Of a stretch of DNA of 8,050 bases, positions 1 to 7,233 are shown piece by piece. This stretch comes from an uncultured Lachnospiraceae bacterium. GTDB lineage: Bacteria > Bacillota > Clostridia > Lachnospirales > Lachnospiraceae. The first letter of the stretch is position 1; the number at the start of each line of letters is the position of its first letter. The stretch covers positions 1 to 8,050 of the forward strand of contig CAMWXF010000061.1 of assembly GCA_947178115.1 (NCBI GenBank). Reading direction: 5' to 3'. Below the pieces are notes generated by a model. It saw only the letters and a program-made list of their open reading frames with translations, made no database searches and had not been told where the DNA came from. A program made the position numbers and the translations under genes.

Positions 1-98
1 ATCATATACTATGTAATTGTCTCTGTCAAGGCAAATTTATCCAACTATATTATCTCACAAATTGGCTATTCTCTCTTTCCCTCCCCACAAAAAAATAC

Positions 99-104
99 TA
101 TAAT
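99..104 (+). promoter_or_regulatory. Candidate -10 box (TATAAT) of the surface-protein gene
   Basis: A perfect TATAAT lies 51 bases upstream of the start codon, in the only long AT-rich stretch before the gene. No good -35 hexamer sits 16-18 bases upstream; that position falls inside a pyrimidine tract (69-86). The spacer holds a run of seven A (89-95). No TG extended -10 is present (the bases before the box read TAC). The box is seen directly; its use as a promoter is inference. Confidence 0.4.
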
Positions 105-140
105 TGAATTGATTTATTAGATAATTCTATCAAGCACGTA

Positions 141-146
141 AAGGAG
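141..146 (+). promoter_or_regulatory. Ribosome binding site of the surface-protein gene
   Basis: AAGGAG lies nine bases before the ATG at 156 and is followed by a second purine block (AGGA). This is near-ideal spacing and complementarity to the 16S rRNA 3' end, and it fixes the start codon. The predicted signal peptide begins immediately after that start. Confidence 0.85.
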
Positions 147-155
147 AGGAAGATT

Positions 156-248
156 ATGAGACAACGTAAACGCAGATTATGTACCGCACTCCTCTGTGCC
201 GTACTGATCATTTCCAATGTCCTGCCCGCAGGCATGCCTGTGTATGCA
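156..248 (+). other. Signal peptide of the surface protein (residues 1-31)
   Basis: A short n-region with five Arg/Lys in the first seven residues leads into a hydrophobic core (LCTALLCAVLIISNVL). A Pro/Gly stretch then ends in V-Y-A, a good signal peptidase I site, before K32. There is no L-x-x-C lipobox at the end of the hydrophobic core, so lipoprotein processing is unlikely. This supports Sec export. Confidence 0.9.
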
Positions 249-3200
249 AAATCATCGAATGCAGGCAACGATATTACGAATGCCGTTTACTCTAATGAAA
301 CGGTACCACCGACAGCGGAGCAGAAGGCGGCCGAAACGCCCGCTGCTTCCGATGACGCAGATAGTGAAAATGACCCACAGGAGGACACTAATTCCGATTC
401 CGCCGACAATAGCGACACGAATACAGATTCCGATGGCGAATCACTCAATGACGGCAACGGCAATTCTGATACCAATACCGGCAGCGACGACAGTGATTCC
501 ACTGACGACAACAGTGTCGGTTCCGATAATGCCGACAACACCGGCGATGATTCCGACAGTGCGCCCAGCAACGGCGACGAATCTAACAATGACGATTCCA
601 ATATCGGCAACGACACAGACATCGAAGATGACTCTGCCGAAGATGACACTCCCAATATTGAAGCCGACGTCACCGTATCCGGCAACGACGTAAAAGGCAG
701 CTCGGAGGAAGATACGCGGACCTTTACGGCAAAAGAGATTATAACTTACAAAGACACAGATTTTCCGGATGAAACATTCCGAAACTATATAAAGCAGGAA
801 ATTAACATCGCTGACTCCGACAAGATCACCAGCGACAAATTGGATGAACTGACAAGCCTCACTTATTCGAGAAGCAGTGCTTCGGGTAATATCAGCTCTT
901 TACAAGGTATCGAGTATATAGAGAACCTGACAAGCATCAACTTCTCAGGTCACGCTATAACGGATGCCGGCGGACTTGGCACATTGACTGCTCTGACCAG
1001 CATTAATCTAACGCACAACGACTTGACAGAATTACCGGATCTGTCTGGAATGAGCCAGCTGGTGTCTGCCGACTTTAATTACAACCAAATCAAAACAAAT
1101 ACGATCACCGCTGCAAAGCTTCCTGCAACATTTCTCGCAAATCACTCTTCCTGGATTGCAGATACGAAGCGTGGGCAGCGTGAAGAAAAGACAGTCACAC
1201 TGGCACCGGAATACTACATGGCCGGCGAGGCAAGACCCTTCTTATTAAAGATGACCGGATATAAAAGCGACTCCGGAAGAAGGTATACGCTTTCCCTTAC
1301 CATAGATGGCAAAACAGTTTCCAGTACATCAAAAACCAACGCTATATTCTATATTAATGACATCCTCAAAAACAGTGCCGGTACCGACACGGGAATTACT
1401 GTTACAGAAGGTGTACCCTGCGATGCTGTGATCACATTGACGGACAATTACGGCATTACATGGCTGAACGATACGAAAACAATCACCTTTGCGGCCGCTG
1501 ATGCCGATACTACCGTAGTAAAGACACAGTATATACTACCGAATGCTTCCTCTTCATACATAGAAATTGAAAATCTTCCTGCGACATATACCCAAGACAG
1601 TATCGCCAGCATTACACTGCGCGATCAGTCCGGAACCACCGTAGGCAGCGCTCCCATCTCCGACATTGATGTTTATAGCAGTGCTTATAACCCTTATAAA
1701 AACGTTTTTGGTTCCTTCCAAATCGCGCATGTGACAACCGGTACAACGAAGCATCTGACTGCAACCGTTTATCTTGCTAAATATCTGTCTGCCGGATATT
1801 ACAGCGCAGTGATCACCACCACAGACGGGATATCTTCCACTTTCGAGAATGCAGTCTACGTCGATAACGTAGCGATTATAGATGACTTGTGGCCGGCATC
1901 CGATTCTTATGGTAACTTTTTTGACAACTACGGAGATTATCTGTATGTAGAACTTTACGGCGCCAATATCGATCCCGATAAGGTACAGCCGGTATTCTAT
2001 GAAGACGGTGAGCCAATTACGCAGTGTGTTAACGGTCAAATAACAGGCTATGACAGCGACAGAGCTGTCTATAAGTTAAAGAAACTTAAGAAAGAGCTTT
2101 ACTGGAATATATCCGGCAGTAAAACTTTCACTTATGAACTGCAGATAGCTGACGGATATACCGTAATCTATGATATCAATAAAAAGAGCTTTTACTTAGA
2201 TATTCCTGATGAAGAGAATCATGACTTCGTTATATTCGAACACTATAATTATAAGAAGCAGGTATATGAAGTCAAGGCAGATGCAACCGTAGCTGATGGC
2301 ACCATCGTATCCGTATCGGTCTGCGACGACAGTTCTTCTCTCGTTATAATGGGCGAAGCACAAGGAGAAATCACGAATTCTCTGCTTTCCTTTGATTTTA
2401 AGAATGAACAGGGGGAAAGCTATGCTCCGCCCAAAGGTAAAGAGGCTTATTTCATATACACTTATACTGACAGCACCGGAAATGAGAGGAGCTTCACACA
2501 TACAAATGACAGCGTAGAATGGTATAACTATAACCCCGTTTCTACTTCCAGTTCAAAAACTGCCTACAGCAACATGGTTCTTTATCACAAAGCATTATTA
2601 AAGAAACTGGAACTAAACGTATATATTCCCACTGAAAAAGTGCAAGCCGGACAGACAATTGATGCACAGATTTATACAAGCGCAGGCAGCATTGGAGAGA
2701 AAGCGTCTCTCACCGGCAAAACTGCCGGCGAATATATCAACTATACCGGCACATGGCAAGACTCTGAAGGGCTGGGAGAAGGCATTTACCTGATACGCTA
2801 TTCCCAGAACGGCAAGCAACTGTACAGCCATGGCATCTATGTGTATGACGATGAAAAGTTCTATATGAATTACCAATGGATGAATAAATGGTCGGACAGC
2901 TCCGGAGAAGGTATCTGTCTCGCATTTTCCTCAGCGCAGCTTTCCGGAAACTATATCCATGACTATAACAGCAATGTAGACGCGAAGACCGCTCTAAACT
3001 ATTGGAATACCGGCGGTTACAAGCTGGAACTCTTCGACCGTCTGGGCAATCCCATTTCCGGATGGAAGGCCGATCACGCCTCGTGGTCGGGCTCGAGCTT
3101 CTATTTATACATAAAAGACATACCGGAAGGATATGTCGGATATTATGCCAAGGTCACCAGAGCCGGCAAGCCCGCAATCAGACTGGAAGATGGAACTGAC

Positions 3201-6200
3201 TATTATTCAACAGTCTACAATGCCAGCGAAGAATACGGCGCATGGGAAACCATAAACAACCGAAACGTATCGTTTAACGAATTCAGCAACAACGCCTATT
3301 ACGGTTTCACAGCCGATACATATCCCGTCACCATATCGATCACAAGACCATATGACACAGATGTCATTCACTCGTTTAAGGCTTCCGCAGCCACAAACGG
3401 CGACTTATATTCCTTTACCGCCGCCGATTTGCAGCCGATTGATCCGACAGAAGTCTATCGAATCACAGCTATTAGCGTAGACGGAAGCTCATGCACCGTG
3501 ATCGGCTATCTCGCCGCAGAGGACACAAGCACTACGGTGAAGGTCACCAGCGTCACGCTGAACAAAAATTCGCTGAATATGCAGCTTAATCAAACGGAGA
3601 AACTAACAGCTACCGTCAAACCGGACAATGCCACCAATAAGAATGTTACATGGACCACCAGCGACTCTTCTGTTGCTGCTGTGGATGCTCAAGGCAATGT
3701 AACAGCTATGGGCACAGGAGAGGCAACGATTACCGCCACTACTGCTGACGGCGGCAAAACGGCTGCCTGTACGGTACAGGTGTTCAATTATACGCTGAAC
3801 CAGACAGAATTGTCTTTCAATCTGTCCACTTGGACATCTGATCAGACAGTAACGTTGAAAGTAAGCAACGGCACAAACGATATCAGTTCCACAGTCACAT
3901 GGAGCAGCAATGATGAAAATGTCGCAACAGTAACAAAGGACGGCGTCGTAACCCCGGAAGGCGCAGGTACCACTAAGATTCTGGCGACAGTCAAGAACGG
4001 ACCGACTCTGGAATGTAATGTGACCGTAAGCAGGAATACCCTGACCGGCGTTACGCTGAATGAAAGTGAATGTACACTGTATCTGAATTCACAGGGACAA
4101 CCCGTATCCCAGATGCCGAACATGAAACAATTGAAACTGTACCTCACTCCCAGCGACACCACAGTAGACAATATCACATGGGCCTCCGATCAACCGGCTA
4201 TTGCTTCAGTTACTGCGAAAACAGACGATCCGCTGGCGGCTGTAGTAACGGCTCGGGCGAAAGGTGCCGCTAAAATCAGTGCCACTGTCACCACAAAGTC
4301 CGGCACGAAAACAGTAGAATGTAAGATAACCGTACAGACAGTCACCACCGCAGATGATGTGCTAAATATTCCGTCGGGATTGACTGCACTGACTAACGAG
4401 CAGCTTACCCTTAATGACGTAAAACTTCCTGCCGGCTGGGAATGGATGTATCCAGATATTTCCCTAAAACAGTTTGCCGGCATGCAGGCTAAAGCATTCG
4501 CGGCTAGGTACAAGGACCCTGCTGATCCGGATGCAGTACCTTACGAGACGGATCTTGCCGTGGCGCTCAGCACCGTAACAGGCATCGCCATCGGCGCAGA
4601 CAGCAATTCCCTGCGTCAAGGCACCGATACCACACTTTCCGTCATCTGGAACATGAACGGCACACAGCTTGATCTGTCTGCCTATGCAGGGAAAGCCACA
4701 TGGAGCAGTGCGAAAGAATCCATTGCCAAAGTCACCCCCGCAAGCGGAACGACCACCACTCTGACCGCCCAGGGACCCGGCACGACCACCGTCATGGCAC
4801 AGGTAACCTTCAAGGACGGCAAGACATATAAAGCACAATACAAAGTAACCGTAGTAGACGGAGAAATGGCAGATATCCAGGTAACTGCCGTAGATAACTT
4901 TACACCAGATGCCGCTTTACAGGGCACTTATCGCGGCAAACTGGACAACAATGCAACTAACAACAACGGCACCGTCCATGTAACTGTAACAGGCGCAACC
5001 AAACTGACGGTGAAGAACAACAATGCCAAGGTGCTCACGACCGGCAAAGTAACTGCCGAAGGCAACGGCTACAGCATACCACTTACGATCAAAGCCGCCG
5101 GCATGGCAAAGATTACCCTGACCGCAAATGATAAGGCGAAGACACAGAAAGATATCTTCCTGTACGTTTCTGATGTAAAACCTAACATCAGTGAAGACAC
5201 CATCACCGTCAATCTGCGGCAGACTACAGGTGCCGCATTTATCCTCTACCCTAATGAGGGATATCAGGTAACAAGCGCCGCACTTGCGGGAGACAATGCA
5301 TCTAAGTTCACTTTAACCAAGGCAGATGCTGCACCGACCGATACAGCTCAGGCCAAATATGTCATCACGGCAGCAACCGGCACCGCCAAAGGAAGCTACA
5401 AGCTTACCCTGCAAGGCAAAGTTAAATCAGACACAGAAGAGTTCGACTACAATAATGTGACATTCACCGTTAAAGTAATCGAACAGGCCCCAAAGTATAA
5501 GATCAAACAGAACTCGAAAGTAAACCTGTTCTACAAGAATTGGGCTAATAGCATATTAGAAATCACGTCAGACGAAGCGCTGGAAAGTATGGTGCTGACC
5601 AACTGTGACTTCACGGTAGAGAAATTGTCCGGATCTTGGCACATTATGGCTAAAAGTGCGAACCTTACAACCAGCTGTAATAAAAAAGGTACTCTGACAT
5701 TACACTTCACCGGGTATAAAGATGTTACGACAAACTTTACGGTCAATGTGGAAAAGAAAGCGCCTGCATGTACACTCAGGAACAAATCCATGACGGTATA
5801 TCCTTCAGCCGGACTTGACAGCGCGGTTCTTAATCCACTCGTTTACCGGCCGGACGGAACTCTTTATAGCGATGTAAATTACAAGCTTGATGAGAAAACA
5901 GCCGATGCAGGTTTCATCCTGATGTATGAAAATGCAGATCAAACCGGAGATTTTCTCATTAAATATACAAAGGGAACCGAAAATCTTAAGAACACAACAT
6001 ATAAGGCATCTTTTGCTTTGACACATAGCTCATGGGCTGATCAGGTTACTGTTCCGTTCACCATCAAAGTAAACGGAAACAAACCTACTGCCAAGCTGGG
6101 CAGGACCACACTGCAGCTCAACACTAACACGGCGACAATGGCATATGATACGGCGGCCACCACAGTGATGTGGAAAGACGGAGCGAAGTTTGACCCGCTT

Positions 6201-7022
6201 AACGTCAGTGTCAGCGCTGCCGATTCCAAATCACGCGGTATCATCAACAGTGGCGTTGTATTTGCCTATGACCGGACCGGAAATCAAGTGATTGCGAAGC
6301 TGAATAATACCGCCGTTGCCAAGGGCAATTATAGGTTCAAGGTCAATGTAAAAGCGACCGATACACTGACGGTAAGCACGCCACTCACTATCAAGATTGT
6401 AGACGTAGCCATGGACAAAGCAATCAAAGTTTCCACGAAAGGAAGTATTGACATACTAAACCGCAATGGCACCTTTGTGACAGCAACGCCTGCACTGAAA
6501 TCAATTAACGGAAACATCACCGATGTACGCCTTTCCGGCAGAGCCGCTCATCTGTTCATCGCAGAATGCGCGGATAATAAGGTGATCATCCATGCAAAAC
6601 CAAATGCAGCGCTGATCACGAAATATAACTATAAATTGAAGCTCAACCTTATTATTGAAAATGCCGAGGGTGCTACGATGCGCTACACTACACCGGATGT
6701 TAATCTAAAATTAAAGCAGGGCAAACCCACAGTTACTATCATCCCTAAGAATGCCACATTCTTCAGCGGCTCCTATGAGGGTATCACGCGGAACATATCC
6801 GCCACCCTGAAAGGCGCAGAGAATCCGGTCGTCACAAACGTGGAGCTAATAAACAACAACGATGCATTCACTTGTAATTACGCCGACGGCGTCATCACCT
6901 TACGCAACACACCGAATGCAATAAAAGGAAAGACCTATAGCCTGCAGTTCAGAGTAACGTTCTACGGACAGGCAGACAATGAAAAGGCAACGACAGTCAA
7001 ATATACTGTCAAAGTAAAATAA
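156..7022 (+). CDS. Giant secreted multidomain surface protein: LRR, Big_2 Ig-like and C-terminal repeats
   Basis: This 2288-residue protein is probably an exported adhesin or cell-surface stalk; no enzyme motif was seen. The N-terminus has a basic start (MRQRKRR), a hydrophobic core and a likely cleavage after VYA (31/32). It is followed by an Asp/Ser/Asn-rich linker (about 66-187), an FPDETFRNYI cap (203-212) and about three leucine-rich repeats (246-313). Residues 339-1128 are Tyr-rich beta-type sequence without a recognised family. Residues 1129-1569 hold four Big_2-like domains, the first being classical, with a 76-residue insert (1397-1472) before the fourth. One further beta module follows (1570-1674), then six degenerate repeats (1675-2288) that mostly end in an F-T-V-K-V type strand. 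The protein stops right after YTVKVK. No LPXTG, SLH, choline-binding or transmembrane anchor is visible. The start is set by a strong ribosome binding site. The reading frame is intact. LRR plus Big_2 proteins of this kind are common in gut Lachnospiraceae and typically poorly characterised. The ligand is unknown. Confidence 0.96.
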   Translation: MRQRKRRLCTALLCAVLIISNVLPAGMPVYAKSSNAGNDITNAVYSNETVPPTAEQKAAETPAASDDADSENDPQEDTNSDSADNSDTNTDSDGESLNDGNGNSDTNTGSDDSDSTDDNSVGSDNADNTGDDSDSAPSNGDESNNDDSNIGNDTDIEDDSAEDDTPNIEADVTVSGNDVKGSSEEDTRTFTAKEIITYKDTDFPDETFRNYIKQEINIADSDKITSDKLDELTSLTYSRSSASGNISSLQGIEYIENLTSINFSGHAITDAGGLGTLTALTSINLTHNDLTELPDLSGMSQLVSADFNYNQIKTNTITAAKLPATFLANHSSWIADTKRGQREEKTVTLAPEYYMAGEARPFLLKMTGYKSDSGRRYTLSLTIDGKTVSSTSKTNAIFYINDILKNSAGTDTGITVTEGVPCDAVITLTDNYGITWLNDTKTITFAAADADTTVVKTQYILPNASSSYIEIENLPATYTQDSIASITLRDQSGTTVGSAPISDIDVYSSAYNPYKNVFGSFQIAHVTTGTTKHLTATVYLAKYLSAGYYSAVITTTDGISSTFENAVYVDNVAIIDDLWPASDSYGNFFDNYGDYLYVELYGANIDPDKVQPVFYEDGEPITQCVNGQITGYDSDRAVYKLKKLKKELYWNISGSKTFTYELQIADGYTVIYDINKKSFYLDIPDEENHDFVIFEHYNYKKQVYEVKADATVADGTIVSVSVCDDSSSLVIMGEAQGEITNSLLSFDFKNEQGESYAPPKGKEAYFIYTYTDSTGNERSFTHTNDSVEWYNYNPVSTSSSKTAYSNMVLYHKALLKKLELNVYIPTEKVQAGQTIDAQIYTSAGSIGEKASLTGKTAGEYINYTGTWQDSEGLGEGIYLIRYSQNGKQLYSHGIYVYDDEKFYMNYQWMNKWSDSSGEGICLAFSSAQLSGNYIHDYNSNVDAKTALNYWNTGGYKLELFDRLGNPISGWKADHASWSGSSFYLYIKDIPEGYVGYYAKVTRAGKPAIRLEDGTDYYSTVYNASEEYGAWETINNRNVSFNEFSNNAYYGFTADTYPVTISITRPYDTDVIHSFKASAATNGDLYSFTAADLQPIDPTEVYRITAISVDGSSCTVIGYLAAEDTSTTVKVTSVTLNKNSLNMQLNQTEKLTATVKPDNATNKNVTWTTSDSSVAAVDAQGNVTAMGTGEATITATTADGGKTAACTVQVFNYTLNQTELSFNLSTWTSDQTVTLKVSNGTNDISSTVTWSSNDENVATVTKDGVVTPEGAGTTKILATVKNGPTLECNVTVSRNTLTGVTLNESECTLYLNSQGQPVSQMPNMKQLKLYLTPSDTTVDNITWASDQPAIASVTAKTDDPLAAVVTARAKGAAKISATVTTKSGTKTVECKITVQTVTTADDVLNIPSGLTALTNEQLTLNDVKLPAGWEWMYPDISLKQFAGMQAKAFAARYKDPADPDAVPYETDLAVALSTVTGIAIGADSNSLRQGTDTTLSVIWNMNGTQLDLSAYAGKATWSSAKESIAKVTPASGTTTTLTAQGPGTTTVMAQVTFKDGKTYKAQYKVTVVDGEMADIQVTAVDNFTPDAALQGTYRGKLDNNATNNNGTVHVTVTGATKLTVKNNNAKVLTTGKVTAEGNGYSIPLTIKAAGMAKITLTANDKAKTQKDIFLYVSDVKPNISEDTITVNLRQTTGAAFILYPNEGYQVTSAALAGDNASKFTLTKADAAPTDTAQAKYVITAATGTAKGSYKLTLQGKVKSDTEEFDYNNVTFTVKVIEQAPKYKIKQNSKVNLFYKNWANSILEITSDEALESMVLTNCDFTVEKLSGSWHIMAKSANLTTSCNKKGTLTLHFTGYKDVTTNFTVNVEKKAPACTLRNKSMTVYPSAGLDSAVLNPLVYRPDGTLYSDVNYKLDEKTADAGFILMYENADQTGDFLIKYTKGTENLKNTTYKASFALTHSSWADQVTVPFTIKVNGNKPTAKLGRTTLQLNTNTATMAYDTAATTVMWKDGAKFDPLNVSVSAADSKSRGIINSGVVFAYDRTGNQVIAKLNNTAVAKGNYRFKVNVKATDTLTVSTPLTIKIVDVAMDKAIKVSTKGSIDILNRNGTFVTATPALKSINGNITDVRLSGRAAHLFIAECADNKVIIHAKPNAALITKYNYKLKLNLIIENAEGATMRYTTPDVNLKLKQGKPTVTIIPKNATFFSGSYEGITRNISATLKGAENPVVTNVELINNNDAFTCNYADGVITLRNTPNAIKGKTYSLQFRVTFYGQADNEKATTVKYTVKVK
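351..716 (+). repeat. Acidic Asp/Ser/Asn/Gly low-complexity linker (residues 66-187)
   Basis: About 120 residues consist almost wholly of D, S, N, G, T and E in irregular short blocks, resembling the serine-aspartate regions of Gram-positive surface proteins but much less regular than a true SD dipeptide array. It lies between the signal peptide and the first folded module, so it probably acts as an extended, strongly negative, flexible spacer. The biased codons (GAC, GAT, TCC, AAC) keep other frames open across the region, so overlapping long open frames here are artefacts. Confidence 0.85.
762..1094 (+). other. Leucine-rich repeat module with N-terminal cap (residues 203-313)
   Basis: An FPDETFRNYI segment followed by a stretch containing IADSDKITSDKLDEL resembles the cap that precedes LRRs in many clostridial surface proteins. 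About three repeats of 21-23 residues follow, with the pattern L-x-x-L-x-x-L-x-x-I/A-x-F/L-x-x-N/H-x-I/L. Examples are LTSINFSGHAIT (258-269) and LTSINLTHNDLT (280-291). The module is short compared with internalins, so it may be a small recognition domain rather than an extended curved solenoid. Confidence 0.8.
3540..4862 (+). repeat. Big_2-type bacterial Ig-like domain block (residues 1129-1569)
   Basis: Domain 1 (1129-1210) is a textbook Big_2, with VTSVTLNKNSL at the start, VTWTTSDSSVAAVDAQGNVT in the middle and GTGEATITATT near the end. Domain 2 (1211-1293) has VTWSSNDENVATV and EGAGTTKILATV. Domain 3 (1294-1396) is longer, with ITWASDQPAIASV and ARAKGAAKISATV. Domain 4 (about 1473-1569) has ATWSSAKESIAKV and GPGTTTVMAQV. 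Domains 1-3 each carry one Cys just before the last strand (ACTV, ECNV, ECKI). Between domains 3 and 4 lies a 76-residue insert that is not Ig-like. Such domains usually act as rigid extracellular spacers or adhesion units. Confidence 0.88.
5178..7019 (+). repeat. Six degenerate C-terminal repeats of about 91-110 residues (residues 1675-2288)
   Basis: Approximate units are 1675-1779, 1780-1870, 1871-1977, 1978-2087, 2088-2191 and 2192-2288. Most close with a beta strand such as FTVKV, FTVNV, FTIKV, LTIKI or YTVKV, and four junctions carry AP or KP a few residues later. Most have an earlier strand built around Y-x-L/F/A (for example GSYKLTL, GNYRFKV, KTYSLQF). Sequence identity between units is low, so the repeats are old and are evident by pattern rather than by DNA identity. 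The block is Lys-rich, in contrast to the acidic N-terminal linker. I do not recognise a named family. The boundaries are my estimate. Confidence 0.65.
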
Positions 7023-7065
7023 TAGGATTTGCTTCGCTAACTCGAAAACGGAACCGTTTCCTATT
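7021..7065 (+). other. Hairpin immediately after the surface-protein stop codon
   Basis: AATAGGA (7021-7027, overlapping the TAA stop) is perfectly complementary to TCCTATT (7059-7065). Inside this closing stem, AAACG (7046-7050) can pair with CGTTT (7055-7059) as an alternative inner hairpin; it shares base 7059 with the outer stem. The structure sits just before the terminator stem and could help protect the mRNA 3' end. The pairing is seen; the role is inference. Confidence 0.35.
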
Positions 7066-7067
7066 TC

Positions 7068-7115
7068 AAAAAAGGCGGCTGAATGATCTCATGATCGTTC
7101 AACCGCCTTTTTTTT
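7068..7115. terminator. Bidirectional intrinsic terminator between the convergent genes
   Basis: Six A (7068-7073), GGCGG (7074-7078), TGAA, T and GATC pair with GATC, G, TTCA, CCGCC (7103-7107) and a run of eight T (7108-7115). The only defects are one C-A mismatch (7079/7102) and one T-G wobble in a stem of about 21 bp, with a TCAT loop. On the + strand the T8 tract follows the stem. On the - strand the six A read as a T6 tract, so the same hairpin should also stop transcripts of the Uma2 gene, whose stop codon lies about 120 bases away. Confidence 0.92.
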
Positions 7116-7145
7116 AATTCTTAAATTATTCTTTTCTTCTATTTC

Positions 7146-7191
7146 CGATCTATCTCTTTTCTTGTTATTTCGATCAACAGGACATAGATCG
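7146..7191. repeat. 8-bp perfect inverted repeat in the intergenic region
   Basis: CGATCTAT (7146-7153) is the exact reverse complement of ATAGATCG (7184-7191), separated by 30 bases that contain another CGATC. It lies between the terminator and the end of the Uma2 gene, inside that gene's predicted 3' untranslated region. An arm this short with a long loop can arise by chance. Confidence 0.3.
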
Positions 7192-7233
7192 CTAGAGCCT
7201 TTTACACATCCTCTGTACGCTATGATGGAGGCT

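Noticed and set aside
1..155. Riboswitch or small RNA in the 5' leader
   Set aside because: Only weak AT hairpins (for example GAATT/AATTC at 106-110 and 123-127) are possible. No known riboswitch core or terminator is present before the ribosome binding site.
217..693. 158-residue open frame on + and 132-residue open frame on - (287-685) over the acidic linker
   Set aside because: Both result from biased codons in the Asp/Ser/Asn low-complexity region. They have no ribosome binding site, and the products are Thr/Ile/Pro- or Ser/Leu-rich without any fold signal.
1554..2039. 161-residue - strand open frame inside the surface-protein gene (and similar shorter ones through to 6520)
   Set aside because: These are shadow frames inside a continuous, domain-bearing coding sequence. 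None has a convincing start signal or recognisable protein features.
5178..7019. CRISPR-like or DNA-level tandem repeat array
   Set aside because: The repetition is at protein-pattern level only; no direct DNA repeats with regular spacers are visible.
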